A DNA stretch of 64,000 nucleotides from Pararhodobacter sp. CCB-MM2 (GCF_001691415.1 NZ_LRRR01000015.1:1-64000), one strand, 5' to 3'. Shown: positions 18,577-29,320, numbered from the stretch's first letter. The notes: generated from the letters alone by a model not told the origin. Program-made: numbers and translations.

Positions 18577-19128
18577 TCACCCTGACACTCTAGAGACGGC
18601 CTCAGAAATAGCTCTCGCTCGCTCAGCATTCGTTCCCTTTCGGCTCGATGGATGCGGTGCAGCTTCGTGGGGAATACCAAAGGAAGTCAGAATTGCACTC
18701 GCATCAGAACCCAATGCAACAGGCCGGCGTCCGAAAAGTTCATACTTCGTTACGGCCTCGAAGGAGTTGCGAAGGTCTGCGACCTTGAAACTGTAAGACC
18801 GAGTTGGCGGCAACAGGTGAAACACCTGCGTCAGATAAACTGACTGCCTCTCGTAGGCAGAATAGTTGAGCGCCAAGTCCAATACGTTGTTGAACTTGAT
18901 GTTAGGCATGTAACCTAACTGAGAGAGAAGCTCTCGATTTGCGACCGCAGACGGAAAATCGAACCAATCCTTTGCTATCAGCATGGGCCCATTCAAGTTT
19001 CCCGAAGCAATCTGAATGGGAGAAACATAGTCTCCATCCAGGCCTGCGTCGTTTAAAGTTCGAAACGGCGCAAGCTGGAATTGCCTGCGACGTTCAATAG
19101 CCTCGCGATATGCGGCTGTACGGTCCAT
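18577..19128 (-). CDS. Uracil-DNA-glycosylase-like protein, lower GC
   Basis: 183 residues. The middle motif MLIAKDWFDFP resembles the substrate-water motif of family 4/5-like uracil-DNA glycosylases, and VALGSDASAILTSFGIP..HPSSRKG resembles their C-terminal helix and catalytic HPS loop. The similarity is partial, so activity is uncertain. Base composition is about 50% G+C by my count over a sampled line, well below the flanking suc genes, which suggests horizontal acquisition. Yet it is tightly fitted: its ATG overlaps the sucB stop by one base (TAATG) and its stop abuts the next gene. A base-repair or phage-defence role is inference only. Confidence 0.55.
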   Translation of the reverse strand: MDRTAAYREAIERRRQFQLAPFRTLNDAGLDGDYVSPIQIASGNLNGPMLIAKDWFDFPSAVANRELLSQLGYMPNIKFNNVLDLALNYSAYERQSVYLTQVFHLLPPTRSYSFKVADLRNSFEAVTKYELFGRRPVALGSDASAILTSFGIPHEAAPHPSSRKGTNAERARAISEAVSRVSG

Positions 19129-20333
19129 TAGAGGTCCAGAAGCAGACGCTGCGGGTCTTCGAGCGCTTCCTTGACGCGCACGAGGAAGGTCACGGCGCCT
19201 TTGCCGTCGACGATGCGGTGGTCATAGGACAGCGCGAGATACATCATCGGGCGGATGACGATCTGACCGTTCACGACGACCGGACGATCCTGGATCTTGT
19301 GCATGCCGAGGATGCCCGACTGCGGGGGGTTCAGGATCGGCGAGGACATCAGCGAGCCATAGACACCACCGTTCGAGATGGTGAACGAACCGCCCTGCAT
19401 CTCGGCCATCGACAGTTTGCCGTCGCGGGCGCGCAGGCCCAGCTCGCCGATCTTCTTCTCGATCGCGGCAAAGCCCATCTGGTCGGCGTCACGCACGACC
19501 GGCACCACGAGACCCGTCGGCGTGCCGACAGCCACGCCCATGTGGACGTAGTTCTTGTAGACGATCTCCTGGCCATCGATCTCGGCGTTGACTTCCGGGA
19601 CCTCTTTCAGCGCGTGGCAGCAGGCCTTCACGAAGAAGGACATGAAGCCCATCTTCACGCCGTGCTTCTTCTCAAAGGCGCCCTTGTACTCGTTGCGAAG
19701 CGCCATCACGGCCGACATGTCCACCTCGTTGTAGGTGGTCAGCATGGCGGCGGTGTTCTGCGCGTCCTTCAGGCGACGGGCGATCGTGGCGCGCAGGCGG
19801 GTCATCTTCACCCGCTCTTCGCGCGAAGCGTCGTCGGCCGACACCGGACCGCGCGGGGCGCTGACCGGAGCCGGAGCCGCCGCCGGAGCGGGGGCGGACA
19901 CGGCGCGCTGCACGTCTTCCTTCATGATACGGCCGTCGCGACCGGTGCCCTGCACCTTGTCGGCGCTGAGACCGGCTTCCGCCATGGCCTTCTTCGCCGA
20001 GGGCGCATCCTCAACGGATTTGGCGGCGGGCGCAGCCTCGGCCTTGGGGGCCTCGGCGGGCTTCTCTTCGGATTTCGGCGCCGGGGCAGCGCCCGAACCC
20101 TCACCGATCATCGCCCGCAGCGCGTTGACGCCGACGGTCTCGCCTTCGGCGGCAATGATCTCCGACAGCACGCCGGCGGCGGGCGCGGGAACCTCGACGG
20201 TCACCTTGTCGGTTTCCAGCTCGCACAGCATCTCGTCGGCCGCAACGGCGTCACCGGGCTTCTTGAACCAGGTGGCGATGGTCGCTTCCGAGACACTCTC
20301 CCCCAGCGTGGGAACGCGGACTTCGATGCTCAT
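19128..20333 (-). CDS. sucB: 2-oxoglutarate dehydrogenase E2, dihydrolipoyl succinyltransferase
   Basis: 401 residues. The N-terminal lipoyl domain carries the modified lysine in [11 protein letters not shown] (near residue 43). A flexible Ala/Pro/Lys-rich linker follows, then a peripheral-subunit-binding domain ([26 protein letters not shown]), then a catalytic domain with the [13 protein letters not shown] motif containing the active-site His and Asp. It transfers the succinyl group to CoA and forms the core of the complex. It starts 4 bp after sucA and overlaps the next gene by one base. Confidence 0.97.
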   Translation of the reverse strand: MSIEVRVPTLGESVSEATIATWFKKPGDAVAADEMLCELETDKVTVEVPAPAAGVLSEIIAAEGETVGVNALRAMIGEGSGAAPAPKSEEKPAEAPKAEAAPAAKSVEDAPSAKKAMAEAGLSADKVQGTGRDGRIMKEDVQRAVSAPAPAAAPAPVSAPRGPVSADDASREERVKMTRLRATIARRLKDAQNTAAMLTTYNEVDMSAVMALRNEYKGAFEKKHGVKMGFMSFFVKACCHALKEVPEVNAEIDGQEIVYKNYVHMGVAVGTPTGLVVPVVRDADQMGFAAIEKKIGELGLRARDGKLSMAEMQGGSFTISNGGVYGSLMSSPILNPPQSGILGMHKIQDRPVVVNGQIVIRPMMYLALSYDHRIVDGKGAVTFLVRVKEALEDPQRLLLDL

Positions 20334-20337
20334 GACT

Positions 20338-23313
20338 TCAGTTTCCTTCCGACGACGACAGCGCTTCGTTCACCAGCGCTTCCTGTTGCGACTTGTGCTT
20401 CGAGGCGAGGCCCGTGGCGGGCGAGGCCGAAGCGGCACGTCCGGCGTACCGGGCGCGAGTATACTTGGCACCGACCTGCGTCAGCACCGTCTCAAGGCCG
20501 GGCTCGATGAAGGTCCAGGCCCCTTGGTTCTTGGGCTCTTCCTGACACCACACCATTTCGGCATCCTTGAAGCGCGCCAGCTCTTGGCGCAGCGACTGGG
20601 CGGGCAGCGGGTACAGCTGCTCCACACGCAGGATATAGGTGTCGTCGAGGCCGCGCGCATCGCGTTCGGCCAGCAGGTCGAAATAGACCTTGCCCGAGCA
20701 CATCACCACGCGCTTGATCTCGGCATCCGGCTTCAGCGTGATGGTCGAGTTCGAGCCACGCTCGGCATCGTCCCACAGCACGCGGTGGAAGGTCGAACCT
20801 TCGGTGAAGTCTTCCGCCTTCGAGGTGCACATCGGGTGACGCAGAAGCGATTTCGGCGTCATCAGGATCAGCGGCTTGCGGTAATCCCGGTGCATCTGGC
20901 GGCGCAGGATGTGGAAGTAGTTCGCCGGGGTCGAGCAGTTGGCGACGATCCAGTTTTCCTCGGCCGAGAGCTGGAGGAAACGCTCCAGACGGGCCGAGGA
21001 GTGCTCAGGCCCCTGCCCTTCGAAACCATGCGGGAGCAGCACCACGAGGCCCGACATCCGCAGCCATTTCGACTCGCCCGAGTTGATGAACTGGTCGAAC
21101 ATGATCTGCGCGCCGTTGGCGAAGTCGCCGAACTGGGCTTCCCACAGGGTCAGCGCGTTGGGTTCCGACAGCGAGTAGCCATACTCAAAACCCAGCACCG
21201 CGTATTCCGAGAGCATCGAGTCGATGACCTCGTAGCGGCTTTGGCCGCTGCGGATGTGGTTGAGCGGGTAGTAGCGCTCTTCGGTGACCTGATCGACGAA
21301 GGCCGAATGGCGCTGCGAGAAGGTGCCGCGGGTACAATCCTGACCGGCCAGACGGACCGGATATCCCTCGACCAGCAGCGAGCCGAAGGCCATCGCCTCG
21401 GCCGTGGCCCAGTCAAAACCCTCACCGGCTTCGAACATCTTCTTCTTGCCTTCGAGCTGGCGCGCGACGGTCTTGTGGATGTCGAAGTCCGACGGATGCG
21501 AGGTCAGCGCGGTGCCGATATCGGCCAGCGTCTCGGACGAGATGCCGGTCTGGCCACGCTGATAGTTCTGATCCTTGGCCTTCATCGCCTTCCAGCGACC
21601 GTCCAGCCAGTCGGCCTTGTTCGGACGGTATTCCTTGGCGATGTCGAATTCGCCGTTCAGATGCGCCTGGAAGGCGGCTTTCATGTCCTCGATCTCGCCC
21701 TCGGGGATGAGACCGTCCTGCACCAGCCGCTCGGTGTACAGCTGCAGCGTCGTCTTGTGACGCTTGATGTTCTTGTACATCGCCGGGTTGGTGAACATGG
21801 GCTCGTCGCCCTCGTTGTGACCAAAGCGGCGGTAGCAGAAGATGTCGATGACGACATCCTTGTGGAACTGCTGGCGGAACTCGGTCGCGACCTTGGCGGC
21901 ATGCACCACGGCTTCCGGATCATCGCCGTTGACGTGGAAGATCGGCGCTTCGACCATCAGCGCGATATCCGTCGGATAAGGCGAGGTGCGCGAGAAATGC
22001 GGCGCGGTCGTGAAGCCGATCTGGTTGTTCACGATGATATGGATGCAGCCGCCGGTGCGATGGCCCTTGATGCCCGAAAGCTGGAGGCATTCCGCCACCA
22101 CGCCCTGACCGGCGAAGGCCGCGTCACCATGCAGCAGGATCGGCAGCACGGCAGTACGCTCGTTGTCGTTGAGCTGGTCCTGCTTGGCGCGGACCTTGCC
22201 CAGAACGACCGGGTTCACGGCCTCGAGGTGCGAGGGGTTCGCGGTCAGCGACAGGTGCACGACATTGCCATCGAACTCACGGTCCGACGAGGCGCCGAGG
22301 TGGTATTTCACATCGCCCGAGCCATCGACTTCGTCGGGCTTGAAGCTGCCGCCCTGAAATTCGTTGAAGATCGCGCGGTAGGGCTTGGACATCACGTTGG
22401 CCAGCACCGACAGACGACCGCGGTGCGGCATGCCGATGACGACTTCCTTCAGACCCAGCGCACCGCCGCGCTTGATGATCTGCTCCATCGCCGGGATCAG
22501 GGCTTCGCCGCCATCAAGGCCGAAACGCTTGGTGCCCATGAACTTGACGTGGCAGAACTTTTCGAAACCCTCGGCCTCGACCAGTTTGTTCAGGATCGCG
22601 CGGCGACCCATCTTGGTGAAGGTGATCTCCTTGCCGTAGCCTTCGATCCGCTCCTTCAGCCAGGCGGCCTCGGTCGGGTTGGAGATGTGCATGAACTGCA
22701 GCGCGAAGGTGCCGCAATAGGTGCGCTTCAGGATCTCCATGATCTGGCGCATCGAGGCGACCTGCAGGCCGAGCACGTTGTCGATGAAGATCGGGCGATC
22801 CATGTCGGCATCGGTGAAGCCGTACGAGGTGGGATCAAGCTCCGGGTGCATCGACTCATCGCGCATCGACAGCGGGTCGAGATTGGCGATCAGGTGGCCG
22901 CGGATTCGGTAGGCGCGGATGATCATCAGGGCGCGAAGGCTGTCCAGAACAGCGCGCTGCACCTGAGCGTCGGTGACCTCGATGCCCTTCTCGGCGGCCT
23001 TGGCGCGGATCTTGTCGCCGGCGGCCTTGCCTTCCTTGGCGGCCGAGGCAGCCGGCCACATGCCGGTCAGCGCGGCGGTCAGGTCGTCTTCCGGGGTCGG
23101 CGGCCAGTCCTTGCGGGCCCAGCTGGGGCCTTCGGCCTGACGGGTCGCGGTGGCGTAATCGTCGCCATTCGCGTCGAAGAACGCGGCCCATGCAGCGTCG
23201 ACGCTGCTCGGGTCCTGGGCGTAACGCGCCTGCATCTGGTCGATGTAATCGGCATTCGCACCGTCCATGAAGGACGTGGCATGCAGGGCGTCGTTGGGGC
23301 TTTGATCGTTCAT
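20338..23313 (-). CDS. sucA: 2-oxoglutarate dehydrogenase E1
   Basis: 991-residue thiamine-diphosphate-dependent E1 that decarboxylates 2-oxoglutarate. The N-terminal [18 protein letters not shown] segment binds E2. The ThDP-binding region is HLGASSDRE...[18 protein letters not shown] and [15 protein letters not shown], with VNNQIGFTT further on; a C-terminal transketolase-like domain contains [21 protein letters not shown]. The length is typical. The ATG at 23313 follows GAGGACAGAG. The 140-bp gap from sucD holds a stem-loop, so expression of sucA may be uncoupled from sucCD. Confidence 0.98.
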   Translation of the reverse strand: MNDQSPNDALHATSFMDGANADYIDQMQARYAQDPSSVDAAWAAFFDANGDDYATATRQAEGPSWARKDWPPTPEDDLTAALTGMWPAASAAKEGKAAGDKIRAKAAEKGIEVTDAQVQRAVLDSLRALMIIRAYRIRGHLIANLDPLSMRDESMHPELDPTSYGFTDADMDRPIFIDNVLGLQVASMRQIMEILKRTYCGTFALQFMHISNPTEAAWLKERIEGYGKEITFTKMGRRAILNKLVEAEGFEKFCHVKFMGTKRFGLDGGEALIPAMEQIIKRGGALGLKEVVIGMPHRGRLSVLANVMSKPYRAIFNEFQGGSFKPDEVDGSGDVKYHLGASSDREFDGNVVHLSLTANPSHLEAVNPVVLGKVRAKQDQLNDNERTAVLPILLHGDAAFAGQGVVAECLQLSGIKGHRTGGCIHIIVNNQIGFTTAPHFSRTSPYPTDIALMVEAPIFHVNGDDPEAVVHAAKVATEFRQQFHKDVVIDIFCYRRFGHNEGDEPMFTNPAMYKNIKRHKTTLQLYTERLVQDGLIPEGEIEDMKAAFQAHLNGEFDIAKEYRPNKADWLDGRWKAMKAKDQNYQRGQTGISSETLADIGTALTSHPSDFDIHKTVARQLEGKKKMFEAGEGFDWATAEAMAFGSLLVEGYPVRLAGQDCTRGTFSQRHSAFVDQVTEERYYPLNHIRSGQSRYEVIDSMLSEYAVLGFEYGYSLSEPNALTLWEAQFGDFANGAQIMFDQFINSGESKWLRMSGLVVLLPHGFEGQGPEHSSARLERFLQLSAEENWIVANCSTPANYFHILRRQMHRDYRKPLILMTPKSLLRHPMCTSKAEDFTEGSTFHRVLWDDAERGSNSTITLKPDAEIKRVVMCSGKVYFDLLAERDARGLDDTYILRVEQLYPLPAQSLRQELARFKDAEMVWCQEEPKNQGAWTFIEPGLETVLTQVGAKYTRARYAGRAASASPATGLASKHKSQQEALVNEALSSSEGN

Positions 23314-23397
23314 CGCTCTGTCCTCATTTCCGAGGGTTCTATGGGTCTGCCGGCCGCGGATCAGGGTGCGGGGGCACGGCCGCCCCCTTGTGCCACA

Positions 23398-23418
23398 GCC
23401 CCCGCATCACGCGGGGGC
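23398..23418 (-). terminator. Intercistronic stem-loop between sucD and sucA
   Basis: An 8-bp perfect stem (GCCCCCGC / GCGGGGGC) around ATCAC, with no clear T-run on either side. It is more likely an mRNA processing or attenuation structure than a full terminator, since the same-strand suc genes continue downstream. Confidence 0.4.
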
Positions 23419-23453
23419 CGGGCCTGTCTACGATCAAAGGATGAACACGAGGT

Positions 23454-24338
23454 TCAGCCCTTGATGGCCTTCATCACCGCTTCGCCCAGCGTGGCGGGGC
23501 TGTCCGCGACGATGATCCCGGCCGACTTCATGGCCTCGATCTTCGATTCCGCGTCGCCCTTGCCGCCCGACACGATGGCGCCGGCATGGCCCATGCGGCG
23601 GCCCGGAGGAGCGGTGCGGCCCGCGATGAAACCGGCCGTCGGCTTCCAGCGGCCCTTTTTCTTCTGCTCGGCCAGGAACTCGGCCGCTTCTTCCTCGGCC
23701 GAACCACCGATCTCGCCGATCATGATGATCGACTGGGTTTCCGGATCGTCCAGGAACATGTCCAGCACGTCGAGGTGCTCGGTGCCCTTGATGGGGTCGC
23801 CACCGATGCCGACGGCGGTCGACTGGCCGAGGCCCAGATCCGAGGTCTGCTTCACGGCTTCATAGGTCAGCGTGCCCGAGCGCGACACGACGCCGACCGA
23901 ACCACGCTTGTGGATGTGGCCGGGCATGATGCCGATCTTGCAGGCGTCCGGGGTGATGACGCCCGGGCAGTTCGGGCCGATCAGGCGCGACTTCGAATTG
24001 ATGAGCGCGCGCTTCACTTTCATCATGTCGAGGACCGGGATCCCCTCGGTGATGCAGATGATCAGCTCCATCTCGGCGTCGATTGCCTCGAGGATCGAGT
24101 CAGCCGCGAAGGGCGGCGGCACGTAGATGACCGAGGCATTGGCTTCAGTGACGTGCTTGGCCTCGTGGACCGAGTTGAAGACCGGCAGGTCAAGGTGGGT
24201 CGAGCCGCCTTTGCCGGGCGTCACGCCGCCGACCATCTTGGTGCCATAGGCGATGGCTTGCTCGGAGTGGAAGGTGCCCTGCGAGCCGGTGAAGCCCTGG
24301 CAGATGACCTTGGTGTTTTCGTTGACGAGAATGGCCAT
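23454..24338 (-). CDS. sucD: Succinyl-CoA synthetase, alpha subunit
   Basis: 294 residues. The CoA-binding Rossmann fold starts with [23 protein letters not shown], and the phosphohistidine loop is [16 protein letters not shown] near residue 240, where the catalytic His is phosphorylated. It forms a heterotetramer or dimer with SucC and makes ATP or GTP from succinyl-CoA. It begins 4 bp after the sucC stop, with AAGGGG inside the sucC end as ribosome-binding site. Confidence 0.98.
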   Translation of the reverse strand: MAILVNENTKVICQGFTGSQGTFHSEQAIAYGTKMVGGVTPGKGGSTHLDLPVFNSVHEAKHVTEANASVIYVPPPFAADSILEAIDAEMELIICITEGIPVLDMMKVKRALINSKSRLIGPNCPGVITPDACKIGIMPGHIHKRGSVGVVSRSGTLTYEAVKQTSDLGLGQSTAVGIGGDPIKGTEHLDVLDMFLDDPETQSIIMIGEIGGSAEEEAAEFLAEQKKKGRWKPTAGFIAGRTAPPGRRMGHAGAIVSGGKGDAESKIEAMKSAGIIVADSPATLGEAVMKAIKG

Positions 24339-24342
24339 TCTA

Positions 24343-25536
24343 TTACCCCTTCACCGCTTTCACGATCTTCTGAGCGGCGTCAGACAGGTTGTCGGCGGCG
24401 ATCACGTTGAGGCCGCTTTCATTGATGATCTTCTTGCCGAGTTCGACGTTCGTGCCCTCAAGGCGCACAACCAGCGGAACTTTCAGGCCGACTTCCTTCA
24501 CCGCGGCGATGGTGCCTTCGGCGATGATGTCGCAGCGCATGATGCCGCCGAAGATGTTCACGAGGATGCCCTTCACGTTGGGATCCGAGGTGATGATCTT
24601 GAAGGCTTCGGTCACTTTCTCTTTCGTGGCGCCACCGCCCACGTCGAGGAAGTTCGCAGGCTCGGCGCCGTAGAGCTTGATGATGTCCATGGTGGCCATC
24701 GCGAGACCCGCGCCGTTCACCATGCAGCCGATTTCACCGTCCAGCGCGATGTAGTTCAGGTCGAACTTCGACGCGGCCAGTTCCTTCGGGTCTTCCTCGG
24801 TCTCGTCGCGCAGGGCGGCGATGTCCGAGTGGCGGTAGATCGCGTTGCCGTCGAAGCCCACCTTGGCGTCCAGCGCCTTCAGGTTGCCGTCGGTCATGAC
24901 GATCAGCGGGTTGATCTCCAGCATCTCCATGTCCTTCTCGATGAAGGCACGGTAGAGGTTCTTCACCAGCGCGACGCATTGCTTGACCTGACCACCGGTC
25001 AGACCCAGCGCGAAGGCCACGCGGCGGCCGTGGAAGTCCGACAGGCCCGAGGCCGGGTCGACGCTGAACGACAGGATCTTCTCAGGGGTCGACGCGGCGA
25101 CTTCCTCGATGTCCATGCCGCCTTCGGTCGAGACGACGAACGACACGCGCGAGGTGCCACGATCCACCAGCAGCGCGAGATACAGCTCACGCTCGATGTC
25201 CGAGCCATCTTCGATGTAGATGCGGTTGACCTGCTTGCCGGCCGGGCCGGTCTGATGGGTCACCAGCGTGCGGCCGAGCATCTGCTTGGCCATCGCTTCC
25301 GCTTCTTCCACCGACTTGGCGAGGCGGACACCGCCCTTTTCGCCCGCTTCGGCTTCCTTGAACTTGCCCTTGCCGCGGCCACCCGCGTGGATCTGGGCCT
25401 TCACGACCCAAAGCGGACCGTCAAGCTCGCCAGCGGCGGTCTTGGCTTCCTCGGCCTTCAGGACGACACGGCCGTCCGACACCGGCACGCCGTAGCTGCG
25501 AAGCAGGGCCTTCGCCTGGTATTCATGGATGTTCAC
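24343..25536 (-). CDS. sucC: ADP-forming succinyl-CoA synthetase, beta subunit
   Basis: 397 residues with an N-terminal ATP-grasp fold ([36 protein letters not shown]) and a C-terminal CoA-ligase domain ([19 protein letters not shown]). It is the first gene of the suc cluster. Rhodobacterales usually have mdh just upstream; here that position is taken by a divergent MFS gene. The 206-bp divergent region carries three evenly spaced palindromic boxes that probably control this operon, the MFS gene or both. Confidence 0.98.
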   Translation of the reverse strand: MNIHEYQAKALLRSYGVPVSDGRVVLKAEEAKTAAGELDGPLWVVKAQIHAGGRGKGKFKEAEAGEKGGVRLAKSVEEAEAMAKQMLGRTLVTHQTGPAGKQVNRIYIEDGSDIERELYLALLVDRGTSRVSFVVSTEGGMDIEEVAASTPEKILSFSVDPASGLSDFHGRRVAFALGLTGGQVKQCVALVKNLYRAFIEKDMEMLEINPLIVMTDGNLKALDAKVGFDGNAIYRHSDIAALRDETEEDPKELAASKFDLNYIALDGEIGCMVNGAGLAMATMDIIKLYGAEPANFLDVGGGATKEKVTEAFKIITSDPNVKGILVNIFGGIMRCDIIAEGTIAAVKEVGLKVPLVVRLEGTNVELGKKIINESGLNVIAADNLSDAAQKIVKAVKG

Positions 25537-25644
25537 GGAACTGCCCCCGTTGCTGCGAATTTGGGGCTGTCATGCCACACTCGGGACGTGGCACAAACCG
25601 ATTAATCGTGCAAAACTTCGCGATGCGGGGAATTTCTGCGGTTT

Positions 25645-25694
25645 GTGATCACGGTTTTTGAGGGTGTGATCACAAGTTACGGAAAGGTGATCGC
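25645..25694. promoter_or_regulatory. Three GTGATC(A/G)C boxes at 21-bp intervals
   Basis: Boxes start at 25645 (GTGATCAC), 25666 (GTGATCAC, within the palindrome TGTGATCACA) and 25687 (GTGATCGC). The spacing is exactly 21 bp each time, two helical turns, so bound dimers would sit on the same face. They lie 109 bp before sucC and 49 bp before the divergent MFS gene. The regulator cannot be named from sequence. The half-site TGTGA recalls CRP/FNR-like sites, but the two half-sites are fused without a spacer. Confidence 0.6.
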
Positions 25695-25742
25695 TGTTCG
25701 AAACCAGTTCGGGCCGACGGGCGCCGCAAGGAATGAGACGCC

Positions 25743-26972
25743 ATGAGTCGCGGCCCAATCGCGAACAATTCCGAACCCGCAGCGACGCCGCAGCGCAGCA
25801 ATATTGCGCGCGCCGTGGTTTCACTGGGGCTGACGCAGATCGTCGGTTTCGGCTCGATCTACTATGCTTTCGGCGTCCTCGTCGCGCCGCTCAGCGCCGA
25901 GCTGGGCATCTCGCCGACGCTGGCCTACGGGATCCTGTCCGGCGCGCTGCTGGCCGGGGCCTTGATGGCGCCGCTGGCCGGATCGCTCATTGACCGGCAC
26001 GGCGCCCGAGGGGTGATGGCGGCAGGATCGGCAGGATCGGCGCTGGCCTTTCTGCTGCTTTCGCAGGTCAGCGACGGCTGGACGCTGGCGGGCGCGCTGC
26101 TGCTGGTCGAGTTCATCGCGCCGATGGTACTCTATGATTCCGCCTTCGCCGGCATCGCTCAGGCGGTGGGCGAGCGAAAGGCGCGCCGGGCGATCACCTA
26201 TATCACCCTATTCGGCGGCTTCGCCTCGACGGTGTTCTGGCCCTTCACGCTGCTTCTGTCCGAGACCTGGGGCTGGCGCGGCGCCTATCTGATCTTCGCG
26301 GCCCTGCACCTCTGCCTCTGCCTGCCGCTGCACCTGTCGCTGCCGCGCCTCGACCGCAGTCCGAAAGCCAGCGCCGAGCCCTCGGCCCCCGAATTCACCC
26401 CCCTGCCCGTCCACCTCCAGCCCCGCGCCATGGTGCTGCTGGCCGCGGGCCTGTCGCTGAGCTGGGCGATGATGTCCGCCTTCAGCGCCCAATGGGTGCC
26501 GGTGATGGCGGCAGTCGGCCTGTCGCAGGGCACGGCGGTCGCGGCGGGCGCGCTGATGGGGCCGTCGCAGGTCGGCGCGCGGGTGTTGGAGATGCTGTTC
26601 GCCAAGAACCGCCACCCGATGGTCACCGCGCTCTTCGCGATGAGCTGCCTCGTCGCCTCGGTCCTCGTGCTGCTGCTGGCGCCGGTGGGGATGGCCTCGG
26701 CCTCGGTCTTCGCGGTGCTGTTCGGCGTGGGTCAGGGATTGGCGACGATGGTGCGCGGGACGGTGCCGCTGGCTTTGTTCGGGCTCAAGGGCTACGCGAC
26801 GCGGCTGGGACGGCTGGCGAGCCTGCGCTCGCTGGTGGCCTCGCTCTCGCCCTTCGCCATGGCGGCCTCGATGGCCAGCTTCGGCCCTTGGGTCACGCTG
26901 GCGCTGGCAGCGGGGCTGGCGCTGGTCTCGCTGCTGCTGCTGGCCGGCGTGCCCTGGCGGGTCAGAGGCTGA
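25743..26972 (+). CDS. MFS transporter
   Basis: 409 residues, about twelve hydrophobic segments, with the MFS loop GSLIDRHGARGVMAAGS between helices 2 and 3 (near residue 80). It resembles the oxalate/formate-antiporter-like and monocarboxylate-type MFS groups (N-terminal GLTQIVGFGSIYYAFGVL). The substrate is unknown; the divergent promoter shared with sucC makes an organic acid plausible. The 3' end overlaps the convergent purN by 11 bp, so read-through could produce antisense RNA. Confidence 0.88.
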   Translation: MSRGPIANNSEPAATPQRSNIARAVVSLGLTQIVGFGSIYYAFGVLVAPLSAELGISPTLAYGILSGALLAGALMAPLAGSLIDRHGARGVMAAGSAGSALAFLLLSQVSDGWTLAGALLLVEFIAPMVLYDSAFAGIAQAVGERKARRAITYITLFGGFASTVFWPFTLLLSETWGWRGAYLIFAALHLCLCLPLHLSLPRLDRSPKASAEPSAPEFTPLPVHLQPRAMVLLAAGLSLSWAMMSAFSAQWVPVMAAVGLSQGTAVAAGALMGPSQVGARVLEMLFAKNRHPMVTALFAMSCLVASVLVLLLAPVGMASASVFAVLFGVGQGLATMVRGTVPLALFGLKGYATRLGRLASLRSLVASLSPFAMAASMASFGPWVTLALAAGLALVSLLLLAGVPWRVRG

Positions 26973-27549
26973 CCGGCGTGCGGTCGCCCGAAACATAGCG
27001 CCGCAGCACCGCCGGGTAGAGCACATGCTCCTGCACCAGCACGCGCGCGGCCAAAGTGTCGGCATCGTCGCCCGGCAGGACCGGAACGCGGGCTTGGCCG
27101 AGGATCGGGCCGTCGTCCAAAACCTCGGTCACCTCATGCACGGTGCAGCCGGCCTCGGTGTCGCCGGCGTCGAGCGCGCGCTGATGGGTGTGCAGACCCG
27201 GGTATTTCGGCAGCAGCGAGGGATGAATGTTCAGCATCCGCCCGGCAAAGCGGCCGGTAAAGCCCGGCGTCAGGATGCGCATGAAACCCGCAAGGCAGAT
27301 CACGTCGGGCTCGGCCGCCAGCAGCGGCTCCATCAGCGCAGCCTCGAAGGCCGCGCGGTCACCCTTGAACGGCCGGTGATCGACGGCGGCCACGGGAATG
27401 CCCATCGCCGCCGCGCGCTCCAGCCCTTTGGCGGCGGGGTCGTTCGAGAGGACCAGCACCGGACGCGCCGGGTGATCCCCCTCCATCGACCGCGCCAACG
27501 CCACCATGTTCGAGCCGCCGCCCGAAACCAGGATGGCGACGCGTTTCAC
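26962..27549 (-). CDS. purN: Phosphoribosylglycinamide formyltransferase 1
   Basis: 195 residues. It transfers a formyl group from 10-formyl-THF to GAR in purine synthesis. Visible motifs are [14 protein letters not shown] at the N-terminus, [33 protein letters not shown] with the catalytic Asn-His, and the Asp region [11 protein letters not shown]. The start is a GTG at 27549 overlapping the purM stop (GTGA), so the two are translationally coupled. An upstream in-frame extension lies inside purM and was rejected. Confidence 0.96.
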   Translation of the reverse strand: MKRVAILVSGGGSNMVALARSMEGDHPARPVLVLSNDPAAKGLERAAAMGIPVAAVDHRPFKGDRAAFEAALMEPLLAAEPDVICLAGFMRILTPGFTGRFAGRMLNIHPSLLPKYPGLHTHQRALDAGDTEAGCTVHEVTEVLDDGPILGQARVPVLPGDDADTLAARVLVQEHVLYPAVLRRYVSGDRTPVSL

Positions 27550-28592
27550 AGAAGGTTGCCCGTGTACTGCACGCCCTCGCCCGCCGTGACGGTGCCGAGG
27601 CGATGCACGCTCTCGCCGGCCTCGGCCAGCAGGGCCGCCAGCGCATCGGCGCGGGCCGGGTCGACCACGAGGATCATGCCGATGCCGCTGTTGAAGGTCT
27701 TCAGCAGTTCGGCCTGATCGAAACCGGCGATCCCGGCCATCCAGCCGAACACCGGCGGCAGGGTCCACGAATTCAGATCAATCGTCGCGCCCAGACCTTC
27801 CGGCAGCACGCGCGGCAGGTTCTCGGTCAGGCCACCGCCGGTGATATGCGCCAGCGCATGCACGCCGCCCGCCTTCACCGCCGCCAGCGCTTGTTTCACG
27901 TACAGACGCGTCGGCGCCAGCAGCACCTCGCCCAGCGAGCCTTCGGCGAAGGGGCAGGCATCGGCCCAGCCCAGACCCGAGCGTTCGACGACCTTGCGCA
28001 CCAGCGAATAGCCGTTGGAATGCACCCCGTTCGAGCCGAGGCCCAAGAGCACGTCACCCTCGGCCACGCCCTGCGGCAGGTCCTGCCCGCGCTCCATCGC
28101 GCCGACAGCGAAACCGGCGAGGTCGAAGTCGCCGGCGTGATACATGCCCGGCATCTCGGCCGTCTCGCCGCCGATCAGGGCGCAGCCCGATTGCACGCAG
28201 CCTTCGGCAATGCCCTCGATGATGCGGGTCGCCTGATCCACCTCCAGCTTGCCGGTGGCGAAGTAATCGAGGAAGAACAGCGGCTCGGCGCCCTGGCAGA
28301 CCAGATCGTTCACGCACATGGCGACGAGGTCGATGCCGATCGTGTCGACATTGCCGGTGTCGATGGCGATGCGCAGCTTGGTGCCGACGCCATCGGTGGC
28401 CGCGACCAGCACCGGATCGGTATAGCCCGCGCCCTTCAGGTCGAACAGCGCGCCGAAGCCGCCGAGGCCCGACATCGTGCCCGGCCGGTTCGTGCGTTTC
28501 GCCGCCGGCTTGATGCGCTCGACCAGCGCATTGCCTGCGTCGATGTCCACGCCCGCCTGGGCATAGGTCAGACCGTTCTTACCGTCGCTCAT
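27546..28592 (-). CDS. purM: Phosphoribosylformylglycinamidine cyclo-ligase
   Basis: 348 residues; AIR synthetase of purine biosynthesis. The family signatures are [20 protein letters not shown] at the N-terminus, [14 protein letters not shown] near residue 62, [19 protein letters not shown], and [20 protein letters not shown]. It is the first gene of the purMN operon. The 272 bp upstream contain only a short coding-like fragment on the same strand. Confidence 0.98.
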   Translation of the reverse strand: MSDGKNGLTYAQAGVDIDAGNALVERIKPAAKRTNRPGTMSGLGGFGALFDLKGAGYTDPVLVAATDGVGTKLRIAIDTGNVDTIGIDLVAMCVNDLVCQGAEPLFFLDYFATGKLEVDQATRIIEGIAEGCVQSGCALIGGETAEMPGMYHAGDFDLAGFAVGAMERGQDLPQGVAEGDVLLGLGSNGVHSNGYSLVRKVVERSGLGWADACPFAEGSLGEVLLAPTRLYVKQALAAVKAGGVHALAHITGGGLTENLPRVLPEGLGATIDLNSWTLPPVFGWMAGIAGFDQAELLKTFNSGIGMILVVDPARADALAALLAEAGESVHRLGTVTAGEGVQYTGNLL

Positions 28593-28696
28593 GGTGTTCT
28601 CCGGGGCATCTGGGCGTTGTCACGCACGCGTTGCGCCGCGCTTACCGCAAAGGCAGGCGCGCTGCAACGCCCCGGTTCCGTTCGGGTACGGAGGGC

Positions 28697-28820
28697 TCAA
28701 GCGTAGATGTCCTGCAGGATGGCGTCGTGATGCTCGGCCCGGCTGGCTGGACCAGATCACCTTGGCCTCGCGATAGAGGGCCGCGCTCTCGTTGGCGATC
28801 AGGGACTGGATTGCCGCCAT
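28697..28820 (-). pseudogene. Possible short gene with a one-base frameshift
   Basis: From the ATG at 28820 the minus strand reads MAAIQSLIANESAALYREAK and on to WSSQP. If one G is removed from the GGG at that point, the frame continues AEHHDAILQDIYA and stops at 28697. Both halves look more protein-like than the uninterrupted frame, which turns Arg/Pro/His-rich. I do not recognise the ~40-residue product. It may be a broken gene remnant, a sequencing error or chance. Confidence 0.25.
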
Positions 28821-28864
28821 TCGCTACTGAGAGCAGAGAGCCCGATGCGCCGAGGTTTGGCAGG

Positions 28865-29320
28865 TCAGGCCGCCGCCTGCACGGCCTCGGCAATCGCCAT
28901 GGCCGAGGGGCGGTTCGTCTTGGAAAACGCCCGGTGAAACTTGGCGAAGAAGGCGCCCTCGGGGCGTGGGAAGCCCAGGTTGGTGAAGATCTTGCCGGTC
29001 GAGGCCGTCACCGGTTTGCCCTGCATCTCGGAAAGGGGCTGCACGAAGCTGTCCTTCACCTCGCCCACCGCCATCGTCATCTTTGCCATGCGCGGCTTGA
29101 ACTGCATGACCACAACGCGGTCGCCAGCAAGGCCCACGAGATAATGCTTGGTCAGCATCTGCGTCAGGATCACGCCGGGCAGGATCGCCACCGCGAAGGC
29201 GGGCAGGATCACCCAGAGGCTGGGCTGCCGAACGCCATAGGCGGCGTAGGTGATCGCAGTGCCCTCCGGCACAAGGGGGGAAAGGGCGGCACGCATGGCG
29301 TCTTCGTCGAATTTGGCCAT
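28865..29320 (-). CDS. Conserved hypothetical protein with one membrane segment
   Basis: 151 residues, start at 29320 with GGAG nine bases upstream. It has a hydrophobic segment PSLWVILPAFAVAILPGVIL (about residues 33-52), then KHYLVGLAGDRVVVMQFKP, which has the strand pattern of a small PH-like or bacterial PH (bPH) domain in which a membrane anchor is followed by a beta sheet. No catalytic motif is visible. Downstream of a separate secreted protein and upstream of purM on the same strand, it has no clear functional partner. Confidence 0.7.
   Translation of the reverse strand: MAKFDEDAMRAALSPLVPEGTAITYAAYGVRQPSLWVILPAFAVAILPGVILTQMLTKHYLVGLAGDRVVVMQFKPRMAKMTMAVGEVKDSFVQPLSEMQGKPVTASTGKIFTNLGFPRPEGAFFAKFHRAFSKTNRPSAMAIAEAVQAAA

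Noticed and set aside
19735..23865. 1376-codon plus-strand open frame through sucB/sucA/sucD
   Set aside because: Shadow of three certain minus-strand genes; composition is Arg/His/Ala-rich with no domain.
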